DNA of 64,000 bases from Emcibacter sp. SYSU 3D8 (GTDB lineage: Bacteria; Pseudomonadota; Alphaproteobacteria; SMXS01): the NCBI RefSeq assembly GCF_039655875.1, contig NZ_JBBYXK010000004.1, forward strand, positions 310,001-374,000, read 5' to 3'. Position 1 is the stretch's first letter. Each line of letters begins with the position of its first letter. The notes beneath the pieces were generated by a model. The model was not told the DNA's origin, did not search any database, and was given only the letters and a program-made list of their open reading frames with translations. Of this stretch, positions 28,977 through 37,415 are shown piece by piece. A program made the position numbers and the translations under genes.

Positions 28977-30610
28977 TCGGCGGCTGCCTGATTGGCCACG
29001 AATTCATCCCTCAGCCGGTATTTCTGGATCTTGGTGGAGGACATGGGCCATTCGGTGACGAAACGCACATGTCGCGGCACCTTGAAGCTGGCGATCCTGC
29101 CCTTGCAGAAATCGATGATTTCCTGCTCGGTGACAGTGGCGCCCGGCCGAAGTTCGATGAAGGCCGCAGGCACTTCGGCCAGGCGATCGTCGGGAACCCC
29201 GACAACCTGCACCAGCTTTACCGCCGGATGGTTGGAGATAAAGGATTCGATCTCGACGGCGGCAACGTTCTCGCCGCCGACCTTGAGCATGTCCTTCAGC
29301 CGGCCGAGGAAGAAGATCTGGCCGGAATCGTCGACCATGCCCAGGTCGCCGGTCCGGAACCATCCATCGCGAAAGGCTTCGGCGGTCTTTACCGGATCCT
29401 TGTAATAGCCGTCGAACACCGCGTAGCCCTTGATCACCAGTTCGCCGCGCGCGCCGCGGGGGACGTCTTTGCCGGTTTCGGGATCGGTGACGCGCACCTC
29501 GATGCCGGAGAACGTGGTGCCGCAAGCGCGGGTGCGGTGATCCTCGCTGTCATCCGGGTGGCCGAAGGCGACGACGCCGCACACTTCGGTAAGGCCATAG
29601 GCGGCGGTCTGGCTGGCCTGCGGGAACGCGGCCGCGAACTGCCGCATCAGGTCGGGCGGCGCTACATTGTTGATGCGTTTCACGCTGCCGAGATTTCGCG
29701 CCTTGAAGTCGGGATGATTGACCAGCGCGGCAGTGATGGTCGGGAACGCCGCGAACAGGACCGTCGCCTTCTCTGCTTCGATCAGCCGCAGCGCTTCGCC
29801 CGCCTCGAAATGGGTGGTGGTGATGAATGTGCCGCCGGCATCGAACAGGGCGGCCATGGGCAGGATGGTCGACATGTGAAACAGGGGCAGCGGGTCCCAC
29901 AGGCGGTCATCCGGGCCCATCAGATATTTCTCACGGTTCATATTGATGCCGTTGCGCACCAAATGCTCGTGGGTGATGGGGCAGCCCTTCGGATTGGCCG
30001 TGGTGCCGGAGGTGTACATCATGATGCACGGGTCCTTCAGCGCAATGGCGACACGCCTGTGCTCGACGTCATCCTCGGAAGCGCCAACCTTCAGCGCCTC
30101 GAAGTCGCGCCAGCCCATGAAGCCCGCAGGCGCCGCGCCGCCATACATGATGATGCTCCACAGCAGCGGCGCGCCGCTCAGGTTCAGTCGGCGCGTATCG
30201 TTCTGGTCGTTCAGGTCTGGAAACGCCTCGCCGAGCACCGCGGCGAAGTCGGCATATTCCGAGATCAGGTCGCTGGTGAACAGGGCGACCAGATCGGCGT
30301 TCTCGATCACATAACCCATTTCATGGGCCTTGAAGCGGGCATTGATCGGTACCGCCACGATTCCCGCCAGCGCGCAGCCCAGGATCAGGTCCACATAGGG
30401 CATGCAATTGGGCATCAGGATGCCCACATGCTCGCCGGGCCGGACGCCCAGAGCGATCAGCGAGCGGGCGATTTCGTAGGCCTTGCCGACGGCCTGGCGA
30501 TAGGTGCGGCGGCCTTCCGGGAACACGATGGCGTCGTTGTCCGGCCAGCGGTCGGCCGCCTTGAGCAGCAGGTCGCCGAAAGTGGTCGCCTCGATGCGAT
30601 GTCGGTTCAT
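28973..30610 (-). CDS. Acyl-CoA synthetase (AMP-forming)
   Basis: The 545-aa ANL-family ligase activates a carboxylic acid to its CoA thioester through an acyl-adenylate. The P-loop MMYTSGTTANPKG, YGLTEVCG, GWFRTGDLG and the C-terminal catalytic lysine segment STKIQKYRLRDE are all present. It resembles ligases annotated for medium-chain, cyclohexanecarboxylic or steroid side-chain acids rather than acetate. ATG 30610 is preceded by GGGGAC. It forms an operon with the overlapping MFS gene. Confidence 0.9.
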   Translation of the reverse strand: MNRHRIEATTFGDLLLKAADRWPDNDAIVFPEGRRTYRQAVGKAYEIARSLIALGVRPGEHVGILMPNCMPYVDLILGCALAGIVAVPINARFKAHEMGYVIENADLVALFTSDLISEYADFAAVLGEAFPDLNDQNDTRRLNLSGAPLLWSIIMYGGAAPAGFMGWRDFEALKVGASEDDVEHRRVAIALKDPCIMMYTSGTTANPKGCPITHEHLVRNGINMNREKYLMGPDDRLWDPLPLFHMSTILPMAALFDAGGTFITTTHFEAGEALRLIEAEKATVLFAAFPTITAALVNHPDFKARNLGSVKRINNVAPPDLMRQFAAAFPQASQTAAYGLTEVCGVVAFGHPDDSEDHRTRACGTTFSGIEVRVTDPETGKDVPRGARGELVIKGYAVFDGYYKDPVKTAEAFRDGWFRTGDLGMVDDSGQIFFLGRLKDMLKVGGENVAAVEIESFISNHPAVKLVQVVGVPDDRLAEVPAAFIELRPGATVTEQEIIDFCKGRIASFKVPRHVRFVTEWPMSSTKIQKYRLRDEFVANQAAAE

Positions 30611-30784
30611 GTCCGTCCCCGTATTCCCCGCCAAAAACAGTAGGGATGGCCGCCTGCGAAAACAACCGGCGTGCGAATGACATTGGGAATACCCATTTCT
30701 TCAGGTGGATGGTATTGGCCATGCCGTTGCTGAATGATGCTGGCTGAGCCGACATCGTCCATTATGTGTGAAGAGAGGTTGCCC

Positions 30785-31825
30785 GTGGTTCGCCGCGCTA
30801 TCGCGTTTTCAGTCATGGCCCTGGTCGCCGCCGGTGCGGCGCACGCCCAGATCACGAGCGAATCACTCGATCCGCCGCCTGGCGGCAATTACGGCGCACC
30901 AGACGAGCCGTCCCGCCCGTCCTATGGCAGCCAGCCGCAAGCCGGACAGGGGTATGGCAGGACGGCGGACCCGGCGAACGATCCCTATGCGGATCCGTCC
31001 GCGGGCGGGGTCTATGATCCTGCCGCTGGAACAGTGCGCGGTCCGACGCGCTTGCCCGGACCGGGCGGCCCGCCGGCATACGCACCCGAGCCGCGCAGCG
31101 CGCCGCCTGCCTATGGACGCAGCGCGCCGCCTGCCTATGGACGCAGCGCGCCGGAGCCGTCATATGTGCAGGGGGCCGCTCCGGCTCAGGACGGGCAGGC
31201 AGGCGTCGGCAGCTCGTGCGACCATCTTGCCGCCGAGCTCGAGCGATTCCGCGGCCCGCCGGACAATCCCCTGCTGCCACGCGATGAAGCCTGCGCCTCG
31301 GCGCGGGCAGGCGGCGAGCCGGGAAGGCCCAATGCCGCATTCCGCCAGTGTTCGGACGATTTCTACCGGGATTACGAGCAGCAGCGCGACGAGTACCGCC
31401 GCTGCATGGAGCAGGATGCCAGCAAGGCCGAACAGCGCCTTGAGCAGCGCGCCCTGACCGTGGACGCGGCCCGCAGCGGCTATGGCGGCACCGCGCCGCA
31501 GATGGCCGGCCCCTATGCCCGCCCGGGCGCGCCCGGCTGGCTCGGCGTGCAGATCGGGGCGGTGTCGCCGCAGGCGGCCTACCGGCTCGGCGCCGAGGGC
31601 ACCCAGGGCGCCTATGTGCTCAATGCGGTGCTGGGCAGCCCGGCGCAGAAGGCGGGCCTGCAGCGCGGCGACATCATCACCGGCTTCGACGGCGAGGCCA
31701 TCCTGCAGCCCAAGGACCTGCAATATCAGGCGGAACGCCTGACGGCGGGCCAGACGGTGCGGCTGGAAATCCTGCGCGGCGGCCAGCGCGAGATGCTGGA
31801 CGTCCAGATCACCCCGCGGCCCTGA
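30785..31825 (+). CDS. Secreted PDZ-domain protein with proline-rich linker
   Basis: The 346-aa product has a signal peptide (VRRAIAFSVMALVAAGAAHAQ). A low-complexity region rich in P, G, Y and S follows (about 22-135), with an octapeptide-scale repeat. A Cys/charged segment (about 140-240) and a C-terminal PDZ domain (about 255-345; GWLGVQIGAVSPQAAYRLG...GSPAQKAGLQRGDIITGFDG) complete it. I chose GTG 30785 because AGAGAGG sits six bases upstream and the signal peptide starts there. No protease domain is present, so it may be a periplasmic scaffold or regulator. Confidence 0.82.
   Translation: MVRRAIAFSVMALVAAGAAHAQITSESLDPPPGGNYGAPDEPSRPSYGSQPQAGQGYGRTADPANDPYADPSAGGVYDPAAGTVRGPTRLPGPGGPPAYAPEPRSAPPAYGRSAPPAYGRSAPEPSYVQGAAPAQDGQAGVGSSCDHLAAELERFRGPPDNPLLPRDEACASARAGGEPGRPNAAFRQCSDDFYRDYEQQRDEYRRCMEQDASKAEQRLEQRALTVDAARSGYGGTAPQMAGPYARPGAPGWLGVQIGAVSPQAAYRLGAEGTQGAYVLNAVLGSPAQKAGLQRGDIITGFDGEAILQPKDLQYQAERLTAGQTVRLEILRGGQREMLDVQITPRP
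31094..31153 (+). repeat. 24-bp tandem repeat inside the PDZ-protein gene
   Basis: Two identical 24-bp units (31094-31117 and 31118-31141) are followed by a 12-bp partial copy. They encode repeats of RSAPPAYG. Copy number could vary by slippage. Confidence 0.85.
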
Positions 31826-31840
31826 AGGCGGGCGGGCGGT

Positions 31841-33217
31841 CTACTTCTCGCCCTTCACATAAAGCTCCAGCTCGTTGTGCCAGTGGCGCAGCTGCTGTTC
31901 CTGGTCCGAATAGCGGGCACCCTTGTAGCCGCGCGACTGCACCCCCTGGTGGACATAGCCCATCATGCTGGCGTCCTGGTTGATGACGTAACCCAGGCCG
32001 TCGTCGCCGTACTTGATGTGCATGCGCTCGGGCCGCACCTTGCCCGACAGGTCGGTGCCGTCTTCGACGCCCATATAGGCGGGAACCTTGTAGTTCGGGT
32101 CGTCCACCGGGCGGATCAGCACCAACAGGTCGTAGGTCATCTGCTCGGGATCCGACCGGTGCGGCCGGAAGCGCTGGATCAGCAGGCCTTCCGGATGCGC
32201 GTTGAAGGTCACGTTCGGGAAGATCGAATAGTTCCAGTCGTCGGTGAGCTGGTTATCGGTGAACTCGCTGTAATCGATGCCGCGCTTGGCCGCCCAGGCG
32301 CGCTTGGCTTCCTGGAGCACCCGACGGGCGTCGTTGGGCTGGCCCCGGAACTGCTCGGGGGTCACATCCACCTCGGACAACAGGTATTTCAGACCCTCGT
32401 TCAGCGTTTCATGGTCGTCGAGCTTGGGGCTGATCTCGCCGAATTTCAGCAGCTGGCGGCTCATGCCGTTGGGATAGGTGTCCCACTGCACCTCGCGGTC
32501 GTTGAAGAACGACAGGATCTCGGGGTGCACCGCATGGACGTGATAGACCTCGATGAATGCATCGTGGCCGATCTTCCAGTTGCAGGGCCAGGGCGTCTCC
32601 AGGTCCTTCACCACATGCATGTCGGCGAAACGGTAGGCCTTCATGTGCTCGACCAGCGGACCGATGAAGTCCAGCAGGGGCCCGGCGTTCAGGTCCATGT
32701 TGATGAAGATGAAGCCGTCCCACAATTCGCAGCGGACCTGGCTCAGCGGCGGATCGTCGGCGACAACGGCGGTGCGGAAGGTTTCGCGGTCCTGGATGTT
32801 CTTCAGGGTGCCGTCCAGGTTCCACTCCCACGAGTGGAAGGCGCATTTGAACGAGGCGGCATGGCCGAACTCGCTCATCACCAGCCGGTTGCCCCGGTGA
32901 TGGCACACATTGTAATAGGCCGAAATATCGTTCGGGCCCGTGCCGTGCCGGGTCACGATGAAGCTTTCCGGGCCCAAATCGTATTTGAAGTAGTCGCCAA
33001 CTTCGGGGATGTCCTTGGCGACGCCGGCCAGGGTCCAGATACGGGTCCACATATTGTCCCATTCCCGTTTGGCCCATTCCCGCGAGACATAGCGGTCGGT
33101 GGAATAGGAGCGGTCGCCGTAGTCCTGATAGGGCGCGAGCGCCTCGGGCGAACCGGGCTCTGCACCAGGATTGAGCGCAAAGCTGCGGGCGGCCGGAAAG
33201 TCCATCTTGTTCATCAT
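31841..33217 (-). CDS. Rieske aromatic ring-hydroxylating oxygenase, alpha subunit (first copy)
   Basis: The 458-aa protein has an N-terminal Rieske domain with C105, H107, C125 and H128 (CHH...CAFH) and a C-terminal catalytic domain. The iron-binding region is DAFIEVYHVHAVHP, with H226 and H231 as the likely facial histidines. It should hydroxylate or demethylate an aromatic or alicyclic substrate using electrons from a separate reductase. No beta subunit, ferredoxin or reductase is adjacent, so it is probably of the alpha3 type served by distant partners. It converges on the PDZ gene. Confidence 0.9.
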   Translation of the reverse strand: MMNKMDFPAARSFALNPGAEPGSPEALAPYQDYGDRSYSTDRYVSREWAKREWDNMWTRIWTLAGVAKDIPEVGDYFKYDLGPESFIVTRHGTGPNDISAYYNVCHHRGNRLVMSEFGHAASFKCAFHSWEWNLDGTLKNIQDRETFRTAVVADDPPLSQVRCELWDGFIFINMDLNAGPLLDFIGPLVEHMKAYRFADMHVVKDLETPWPCNWKIGHDAFIEVYHVHAVHPEILSFFNDREVQWDTYPNGMSRQLLKFGEISPKLDDHETLNEGLKYLLSEVDVTPEQFRGQPNDARRVLQEAKRAWAAKRGIDYSEFTDNQLTDDWNYSIFPNVTFNAHPEGLLIQRFRPHRSDPEQMTYDLLVLIRPVDDPNYKVPAYMGVEDGTDLSGKVRPERMHIKYGDDGLGYVINQDASMMGYVHQGVQSRGYKGARYSDQEQQLRHWHNELELYVKGEK

Positions 33218-33311
33218 ACGTCCCCGTGAAGTCGTCCCCTGAAACGAGAATGGCAAATTCCGTTCCCTGATTCCAGTCGCGCGTGCTGAATACCGGCGTC
33301 GAAGTCGAGAG

Positions 33312-34283
33312 TCAGGTCAGGTAGCGCCGGCGCAGATACCAGATCTCGGCGATGCCCAATCCCAGCAGGATCAGGCAGACGCTCCAGAACGCCTTCGGAC
33401 TTTCGGCGGACGGAATGCCGGCCACATTGATGCCGAGCAGACCGGTTAGCAGGGTGAGCGGCAGGAACACCACCGAGACCATGGACAGCAGATACATGTT
33501 GGCCTGCATGCGGTCGTTGACGCGGGCTTCCATTTCCTCGTGGATCAGCTTGCCGCGTTCGCGGATCGCGTCCAGATCGGCGACCGAGCGGCTGGCATCG
33601 TCGGCCACGTCGCTCAGCCGGCCGCGGGTCTGGACGTCGATGTCGAGTACCCGCTGGCCGGCGAGACGCGCGAGCGCCATCTGCTGCGGCGCCACGTAGC
33701 GGTGCAGCGCCACGGCGCGACGGCGCAGGCCGTTCAGGCGGGCGCGGGTGGCGGCGCTGCGGTCCTCGACCATGTCATGCTCGAGCATGTCCATGTCGTC
33801 ATCGATGGCGGTGATGGCGGGTTCGACCCGCTCGATCAGCCGGTGGGTCAGCCGCGCCAGCAGCCCGCCGATCGAGGTGGGGACATGGCCGGCGGCAAGC
33901 TGTTCGCGAATGTCGCGGGTTGCCTTTATCCGGTAAAGGCGCACGGTGATCAGGCGCCGTGCCTCGATCCAGACATGGAGCGGCGTCATCTCCTCCTCGC
34001 AGGTCGGGTCCAGGTTGATGCCGCGCAGGTCGAGCATCAGCCCATTCACGAATTCGGTGCAGCGGGGCCGTGATTGCCGCGCCAGCAGGCCCTCGACGAC
34101 AACGGGGTCGAGACCGCTTTCACGTGTAAGCCATTGCCGGGTATAGGCGGCGTTCTGCTGCAGATGGATCCAGACGAAGCCGCTACCTTGGCCAGCCGCG
34201 GTCAGATCGTCCCAGTCGACCAGGCGGGCGCGGCCTTGGCCGTCGAAGCGGTAAGCGGATATCAGGCCGACGCGATCCAGCAT
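33312..34283 (-). CDS. zntB: Zinc transporter ZntB, CorA family
   Basis: The 323-aa product has a long cytosolic helical domain and two C-terminal membrane segments. The pore-entry motif is GIN (TGLLGINVAG) instead of CorA GMN, as in ZntB-type members, and the protein ends in YLRRRYLT. ZntB moves Zn2+, though direction has been debated. It stands alone between convergent or divergent neighbours. Confidence 0.85.
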   Translation of the reverse strand: MLDRVGLISAYRFDGQGRARLVDWDDLTAAGQGSGFVWIHLQQNAAYTRQWLTRESGLDPVVVEGLLARQSRPRCTEFVNGLMLDLRGINLDPTCEEEMTPLHVWIEARRLITVRLYRIKATRDIREQLAAGHVPTSIGGLLARLTHRLIERVEPAITAIDDDMDMLEHDMVEDRSAATRARLNGLRRRAVALHRYVAPQQMALARLAGQRVLDIDVQTRGRLSDVADDASRSVADLDAIRERGKLIHEEMEARVNDRMQANMYLLSMVSVVFLPLTLLTGLLGINVAGIPSAESPKAFWSVCLILLGLGIAEIWYLRRRYLT

Positions 34284-34507
34284 GATGCCGGTCTAGCAGT
34301 CCCTTGTTTCAGTTCCGTGACGCCCGACCACGGCCTTTCGGAGCCTGCGGTGTGAGACGGTGGGGCCGCCGCGCCGCCGCAGACCAGTGCATCAGAAAAA
34401 GTCACAAGTGATGGAACGCACAGCTGCGTTGCAGGGAAGCGGGATGGAATGCCCTTTGCACTCCGATATAACGTGCGCCTGCAACCTACCCACGGAAGGT
34501 CAATCCA

Positions 34508-34771
34508 ATGAAAAAGATCCTGTCGCTCGCCGTTGTCGGCGCCCTCGCTGTGGCAAGTATTGGCGCCGCCCAGGCCGCCGACATCCGAGGCCGCATCGAG
34601 AAGGTCGACGTCGAGAACAACGTCATTCACCTGACCAACGGCATTGAACTGCACTATGACGACGAGGTCAACGAGGCCGACCTGACGCCGGGCAGCTCGA
34701 TCCGCGCCCGGTACGAGTCGAGAAGGGGCCTGTTCGAGGTTTCCTCGCTGAAGATCACGTCGAAGAAGTAA
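34508..34771 (+). CDS. Small periplasmic DUF1344-like protein
   Basis: The 87-aa precursor has a clear signal peptide (MKKILSLAVVGALAVASIGAAQA) and a roughly 64-residue beta-rich mature domain (IRGRIEKVDVENNVIHLTNGIELHYDDEV). This resembles the DUF1344 proteins common in Rhizobiales. Function is unknown. GGAAGG precedes the ATG, and a textbook terminator follows. Confidence 0.82.
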   Translation: MKKILSLAVVGALAVASIGAAQAADIRGRIEKVDVENNVIHLTNGIELHYDDEVNEADLTPGSSIRARYESRRGLFEVSSLKITSKK

Positions 34772-34796
34772 CAGGGCCGGTTTCACGGCCAGGAAA

Positions 34797-34821
34797 GGGC
34801 GCGCTTCGGCGCGCCCTTTTT
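34797..34821. terminator. Bidirectional intrinsic terminator with UUCG loop
   Basis: GGGCGCGC, the tetraloop TTCG, GCGCGCCC and TTTTT form an ideal terminator, with AAA upstream serving the opposite strand. It separates the convergent DUF1344 and cupin genes. Confidence 0.92.
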
Positions 34822-34824
34822 GAT

Positions 34825-35175
34825 TCAGCGCGGCTCTTCCGCCGGGTTGGCCTTGATCTTCGACATGGGCGTGGGCTCGTCGAAGCAGACCATCAGCACC
34901 ATCGGGCCATCCGACGCGGCCGCGTGCAGTGTTTTCGCCGGGACGATACAGAGATCGCCGCCCTTGAGGTCGTAGCGGATGCCGGCATCCTCGTCGAAGA
35001 CACTGATGGTGCCTTCCAGCAGGAACAGGTGATTGTTGTAGGGGTGCCAGTGCGGCGCTTCGCGCTGCAGTGCCTTTTCATGCACCGACGTCAACGGCCA
35101 GAGCCTGCGGGCCTTGAGCTGGTCGTAAACGCCTTCGAGCCCGGAAAAGCAGTTCCGTTCCACAGTCATCGCCAT
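34825..35175 (-). CDS. Small single-domain cupin protein
   Basis: The 116-aa product has the cupin fold with motif 1 HWHPYNNHLFLLEGTISVF and motif 2 GGDLCIVPAKTLHAA, so a metal site of two to three histidines is likely. It begins at ATG 35175 with GGAGG upstream. Such proteins can be dioxygenases, isomerases or sensors; nothing here decides. Confidence 0.8.
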   Translation of the reverse strand: MAMTVERNCFSGLEGVYDQLKARRLWPLTSVHEKALQREAPHWHPYNNHLFLLEGTISVFDEDAGIRYDLKGGDLCIVPAKTLHAAASDGPMVLMVCFDEPTPMSKIKANPAEEPR

Positions 35176-35309
35176 TGCGAACCTCCCCGTTGCAAGCGGT
35201 CCAGCCTAGCGCGCCTCACGCCGCAATGAAATCGGCAACGCCGCATTTCTTCGCGTTGACCGGGCACGAAGTGTGCGCCTAACGTCAGGTACGCCAAAAC
35301 GGGGACATC

Positions 35310-35768
35310 ATGACAGCATCAAGACCCATACCGCCCGAAGCCGAGATCGCCGGCATCGTTGGCCACACCTTTCCAGGCGGCACCTATACCGTCGAGCACT
35401 GGGAAAACTTTCTGCTGACCGAATGCACCGGCGCCGATCTGCTGCCAGGCGGGATGGTGCATCCCGTGGTGCTGTTCCACATGCCGATCCTGGGCAGCAA
35501 GACCACCATCGGCGAGATGTTCGCCCTGGGGCAGGCCGAGTCCGATTTCTCCATCGGCATCGAGAGCTATGACTGGGAAATGTTCGTGCCGCTGAAGGAG
35601 GATGTGCCCTACAACATCTCGGGCAAGATCATCTCGGCCTCGCGCCACACCTCGCGCAACGACCGGCTCTACGACCGCATCCAGTTCCAGTTCGAGGTGG
35701 CGCAGGCCGACGGCACCCTGGCGGCGCGGACCACGATTACCTGGCATTACCGGAGGGGCCTGCTGTGA
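35310..35768 (+). CDS. Hotdog dehydratase subunit, FAS1-like / MaoC N-terminal type
   Basis: The 152-aa product resembles the N-terminal hotdog domain of two-part MaoC dehydratases (PPEAEIAGIVGHTFPGGTYTVEHWE; ISGKIISASRHTSRNDRLYDRIQFQFEV). It lacks the hydratase motif and is probably the structural or substrate-binding partner of the next gene, whose GTG overlaps its stop. Comparable split heteromeric dehydratases act in steroid side-chain degradation in actinobacteria; the substrate here is unknown. Confidence 0.8.
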   Translation: MTASRPIPPEAEIAGIVGHTFPGGTYTVEHWENFLLTECTGADLLPGGMVHPVVLFHMPILGSKTTIGEMFALGQAESDFSIGIESYDWEMFVPLKEDVPYNISGKIISASRHTSRNDRLYDRIQFQFEVAQADGTLAARTTITWHYRRGLL

Positions 35769-36172
35769 ACGTCAAGACAGGCGACAGGATTCCCGACTGG
35801 GTGATGGAAAGCGTGCGGCCCGAGCGGATGCGCACCATGGCCGCCATCCTTCGCGATCCCAACCCGGTGCACTGGGACCGCAATTCGGTGGACGCGCTGG
35901 GCTTCGGGCAACACACCATCAACCAGGGTCCGCTGGGCCTCAGCTACATGATCAACATGCTGCATGAATGGGCCGGTCCCGGCGCCATAAAGCGCCTGGT
36001 GATGACCTTTCCCATGGCCGTGCTGGACGGCGACCATATCACCGCCAAGGGCGTGGTGACCGGGGTGCGCGAGGAGGGCGGCGTGACGCTGGCCGAGTGC
36101 GACATCTGGCTGGAGCGGCCGGGCACCGAGCCGCCGCTCAAGGGCACCGCGACCGTAGCCCTGCCGGGCTAA
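35765..36172 (+). CDS. MaoC-like dehydratase, catalytic subunit
   Basis: The 135-aa hotdog protein carries AAILRDPNPVHWDRNSVDALGFGQHTINQGPLG, where D and H of DPNPVHWD are the hydratase-2 catalytic pair. It starts with GTG overlapping the upstream stop (GTGA), so the two hotdog halves are co-translated and likely form one enoyl-CoA hydratase/dehydratase. Two VOC genes follow downstream. Confidence 0.84.
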   Translation: MNVKTGDRIPDWVMESVRPERMRTMAAILRDPNPVHWDRNSVDALGFGQHTINQGPLGLSYMINMLHEWAGPGAIKRLVMTFPMAVLDGDHITAKGVVTGVREEGGVTLAECDIWLERPGTEPPLKGTATVALPG

Positions 36173-36258
36173 AAAATATTCATGGATGCTGGTTCGGTGC
36201 TTCCCTTTGGCGCCGTTTTGCCGCATGAGTCGGGCAGACACCAATCCAGGGAGACGTC

Positions 36259-36786
36259 ATGGTCGATTTCCGCAAATCCTATCCGCTGTTCCAGGAGGCC
36301 TATCTGGTCAACGACCTGGAAGAGTCGATCGTGAAATGGAGCCGGCTGTTCGGCGCCGGCCCGTTCCGCATGGTCCCGCACCACAAGACCGTGAAGTTCG
36401 AATACCGCGGCACGGACACCGAGGCCGACGTGTCCTATGCGTTCGGCTATCTCGGCGACATGATGATCCAGTTCATCCAGCAGCATGACGACAAGCCGTC
36501 GATCTACCGCGACATGTACAAGAAGGGCGAGGAGGGGTTCCACCACGTCGCCACGCTGGTCCACGACTTCGAGGGCGAGTTCAAGCGGTGGCAGGACATG
36601 GGCTTCGAAAGCGCCTGCCGGCTCTACGCCGACGAGGTCGACGCCTGCTATTTCGACACCCGCTCGGTCAATGGCGGCTTCACCGAACTGCACGGCGATC
36701 CGCCGCACCTGATGGGCCGCTGGATGGCGATGCACCGTGCCCACGAACTCTGGCGTCCGGGCGACAGCCCGTTCCTGACCCTGTAG
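36259..36786 (+). CDS. VOC-family protein, tandem copy 1
   Basis: This 175-aa protein of the vicinal-oxygen-chelate superfamily has two beta-alpha-beta-beta-beta modules: about 9-90, AYLVNDLEESIVKWSRLFGAGPFR, and about 91-165, GFHHVATLVHDFEGEFKRWQDMG. Several histidines and a late E (FTELHG) could bind a metal. It is about 60-70 percent identical by eye to the next gene. The family includes epimerases, glyoxalases and extradiol dioxygenases, so the reaction cannot be named. Confidence 0.85.
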   Translation: MVDFRKSYPLFQEAYLVNDLEESIVKWSRLFGAGPFRMVPHHKTVKFEYRGTDTEADVSYAFGYLGDMMIQFIQQHDDKPSIYRDMYKKGEEGFHHVATLVHDFEGEFKRWQDMGFESACRLYADEVDACYFDTRSVNGGFTELHGDPPHLMGRWMAMHRAHELWRPGDSPFLTL

Positions 36787-36795
36787 GAGGCGATC

Positions 36796-37329
36796 ATGGC
36801 TGACCCACGCAACGGTTACCCGATGTTCCAGCAGGCCTATTTCGTCAACGACGTCGAGGCGCACGCGAAGAAGTGGAGCGAGCTTTATGGCGCCGGCCCG
36901 TTCCGCATCGCGGCGCACCACAAGACCGACAGTTTCGAGTACCGCGGCCAGGATATCGAGGCCGACGTGTCCTATGCGTTCGGTTACCTCGGCGACATCA
37001 TGATCCAGTTTATCCAGCAGCATGACGAGAAGCCGTCCATCTACCGCGACATGTACAAGAAGGGCGAGGAGGGTTTCCATCATGTGGCTTTCCTGGCCCG
37101 CGACTTCGAGGGCGAGTTCAAGCGCCTCGAGGACATGGGCTTCGACTGCGCCACCCGTCTGCATGCCGACAATGTGGACGCGGCCTATTTCGACACGCGC
37201 TCGGTCAATGGCTGCTTCACCGAGGTCCATGGCGATCCCCCGCAGGCGATGCGCGAGCGCTGGACGGCGTTGAAGCGGGCGCACCAGCTTTGGAAGCCGG
37301 GCGACAGCCCGTTCGTCGACATCCGCTGA
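36796..37329 (+). CDS. VOC-family protein, tandem copy 2
   Basis: The 177-aa paralogue follows copy 1 at 9 bp with AGGAGG before its ATG. The metal-site region and core strands are kept (EYRGQDIEADVSYAFGYLGDIMIQFIQQHDEKPSIYRDMYKKGEEGFHHVAF), and changes concentrate at the N terminus and in helix 2. The duplication is local and moderately old. A third, more distant relative lies at 50960-51556. Confidence 0.85.
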   Translation: MADPRNGYPMFQQAYFVNDVEAHAKKWSELYGAGPFRIAAHHKTDSFEYRGQDIEADVSYAFGYLGDIMIQFIQQHDEKPSIYRDMYKKGEEGFHHVAFLARDFEGEFKRLEDMGFDCATRLHADNVDAAYFDTRSVNGCFTEVHGDPPQAMRERWTALKRAHQLWKPGDSPFVDIR

Positions 37330-37357
37330 CCCGGTTTCGCTTGGCGGCTTGCCGGTG

Positions 37358-37402
37358 ATATGGTTTTCGCGCCGCGGGCGATGGTCCGCGGCGCAGCCAT
37401 AT
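37358..37402 (+). other. Long two-part hairpin before the SRPBCC gene
   Basis: An outer stem ATATGG/CCATAT (37358-37363 and 37397-37402) encloses a perfect 9-bp GC stem GCGCCGCGG/CCGCGGCGC (37369-37377 and 37386-37394). It ends two bases before the GGGGAGA ribosome-binding site of the next gene. No T tract follows, so it could be a transcript-stability or translation-control element rather than a terminator. Confidence 0.55.
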
Positions 37403-37415
37403 TGGGGAGAGGCGC

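Noticed and set aside
31094-31153. CRISPR-like repeats
   Set aside because: The 24-bp units are directly tandem with no spacers and keep the reading frame of a secreted protein.
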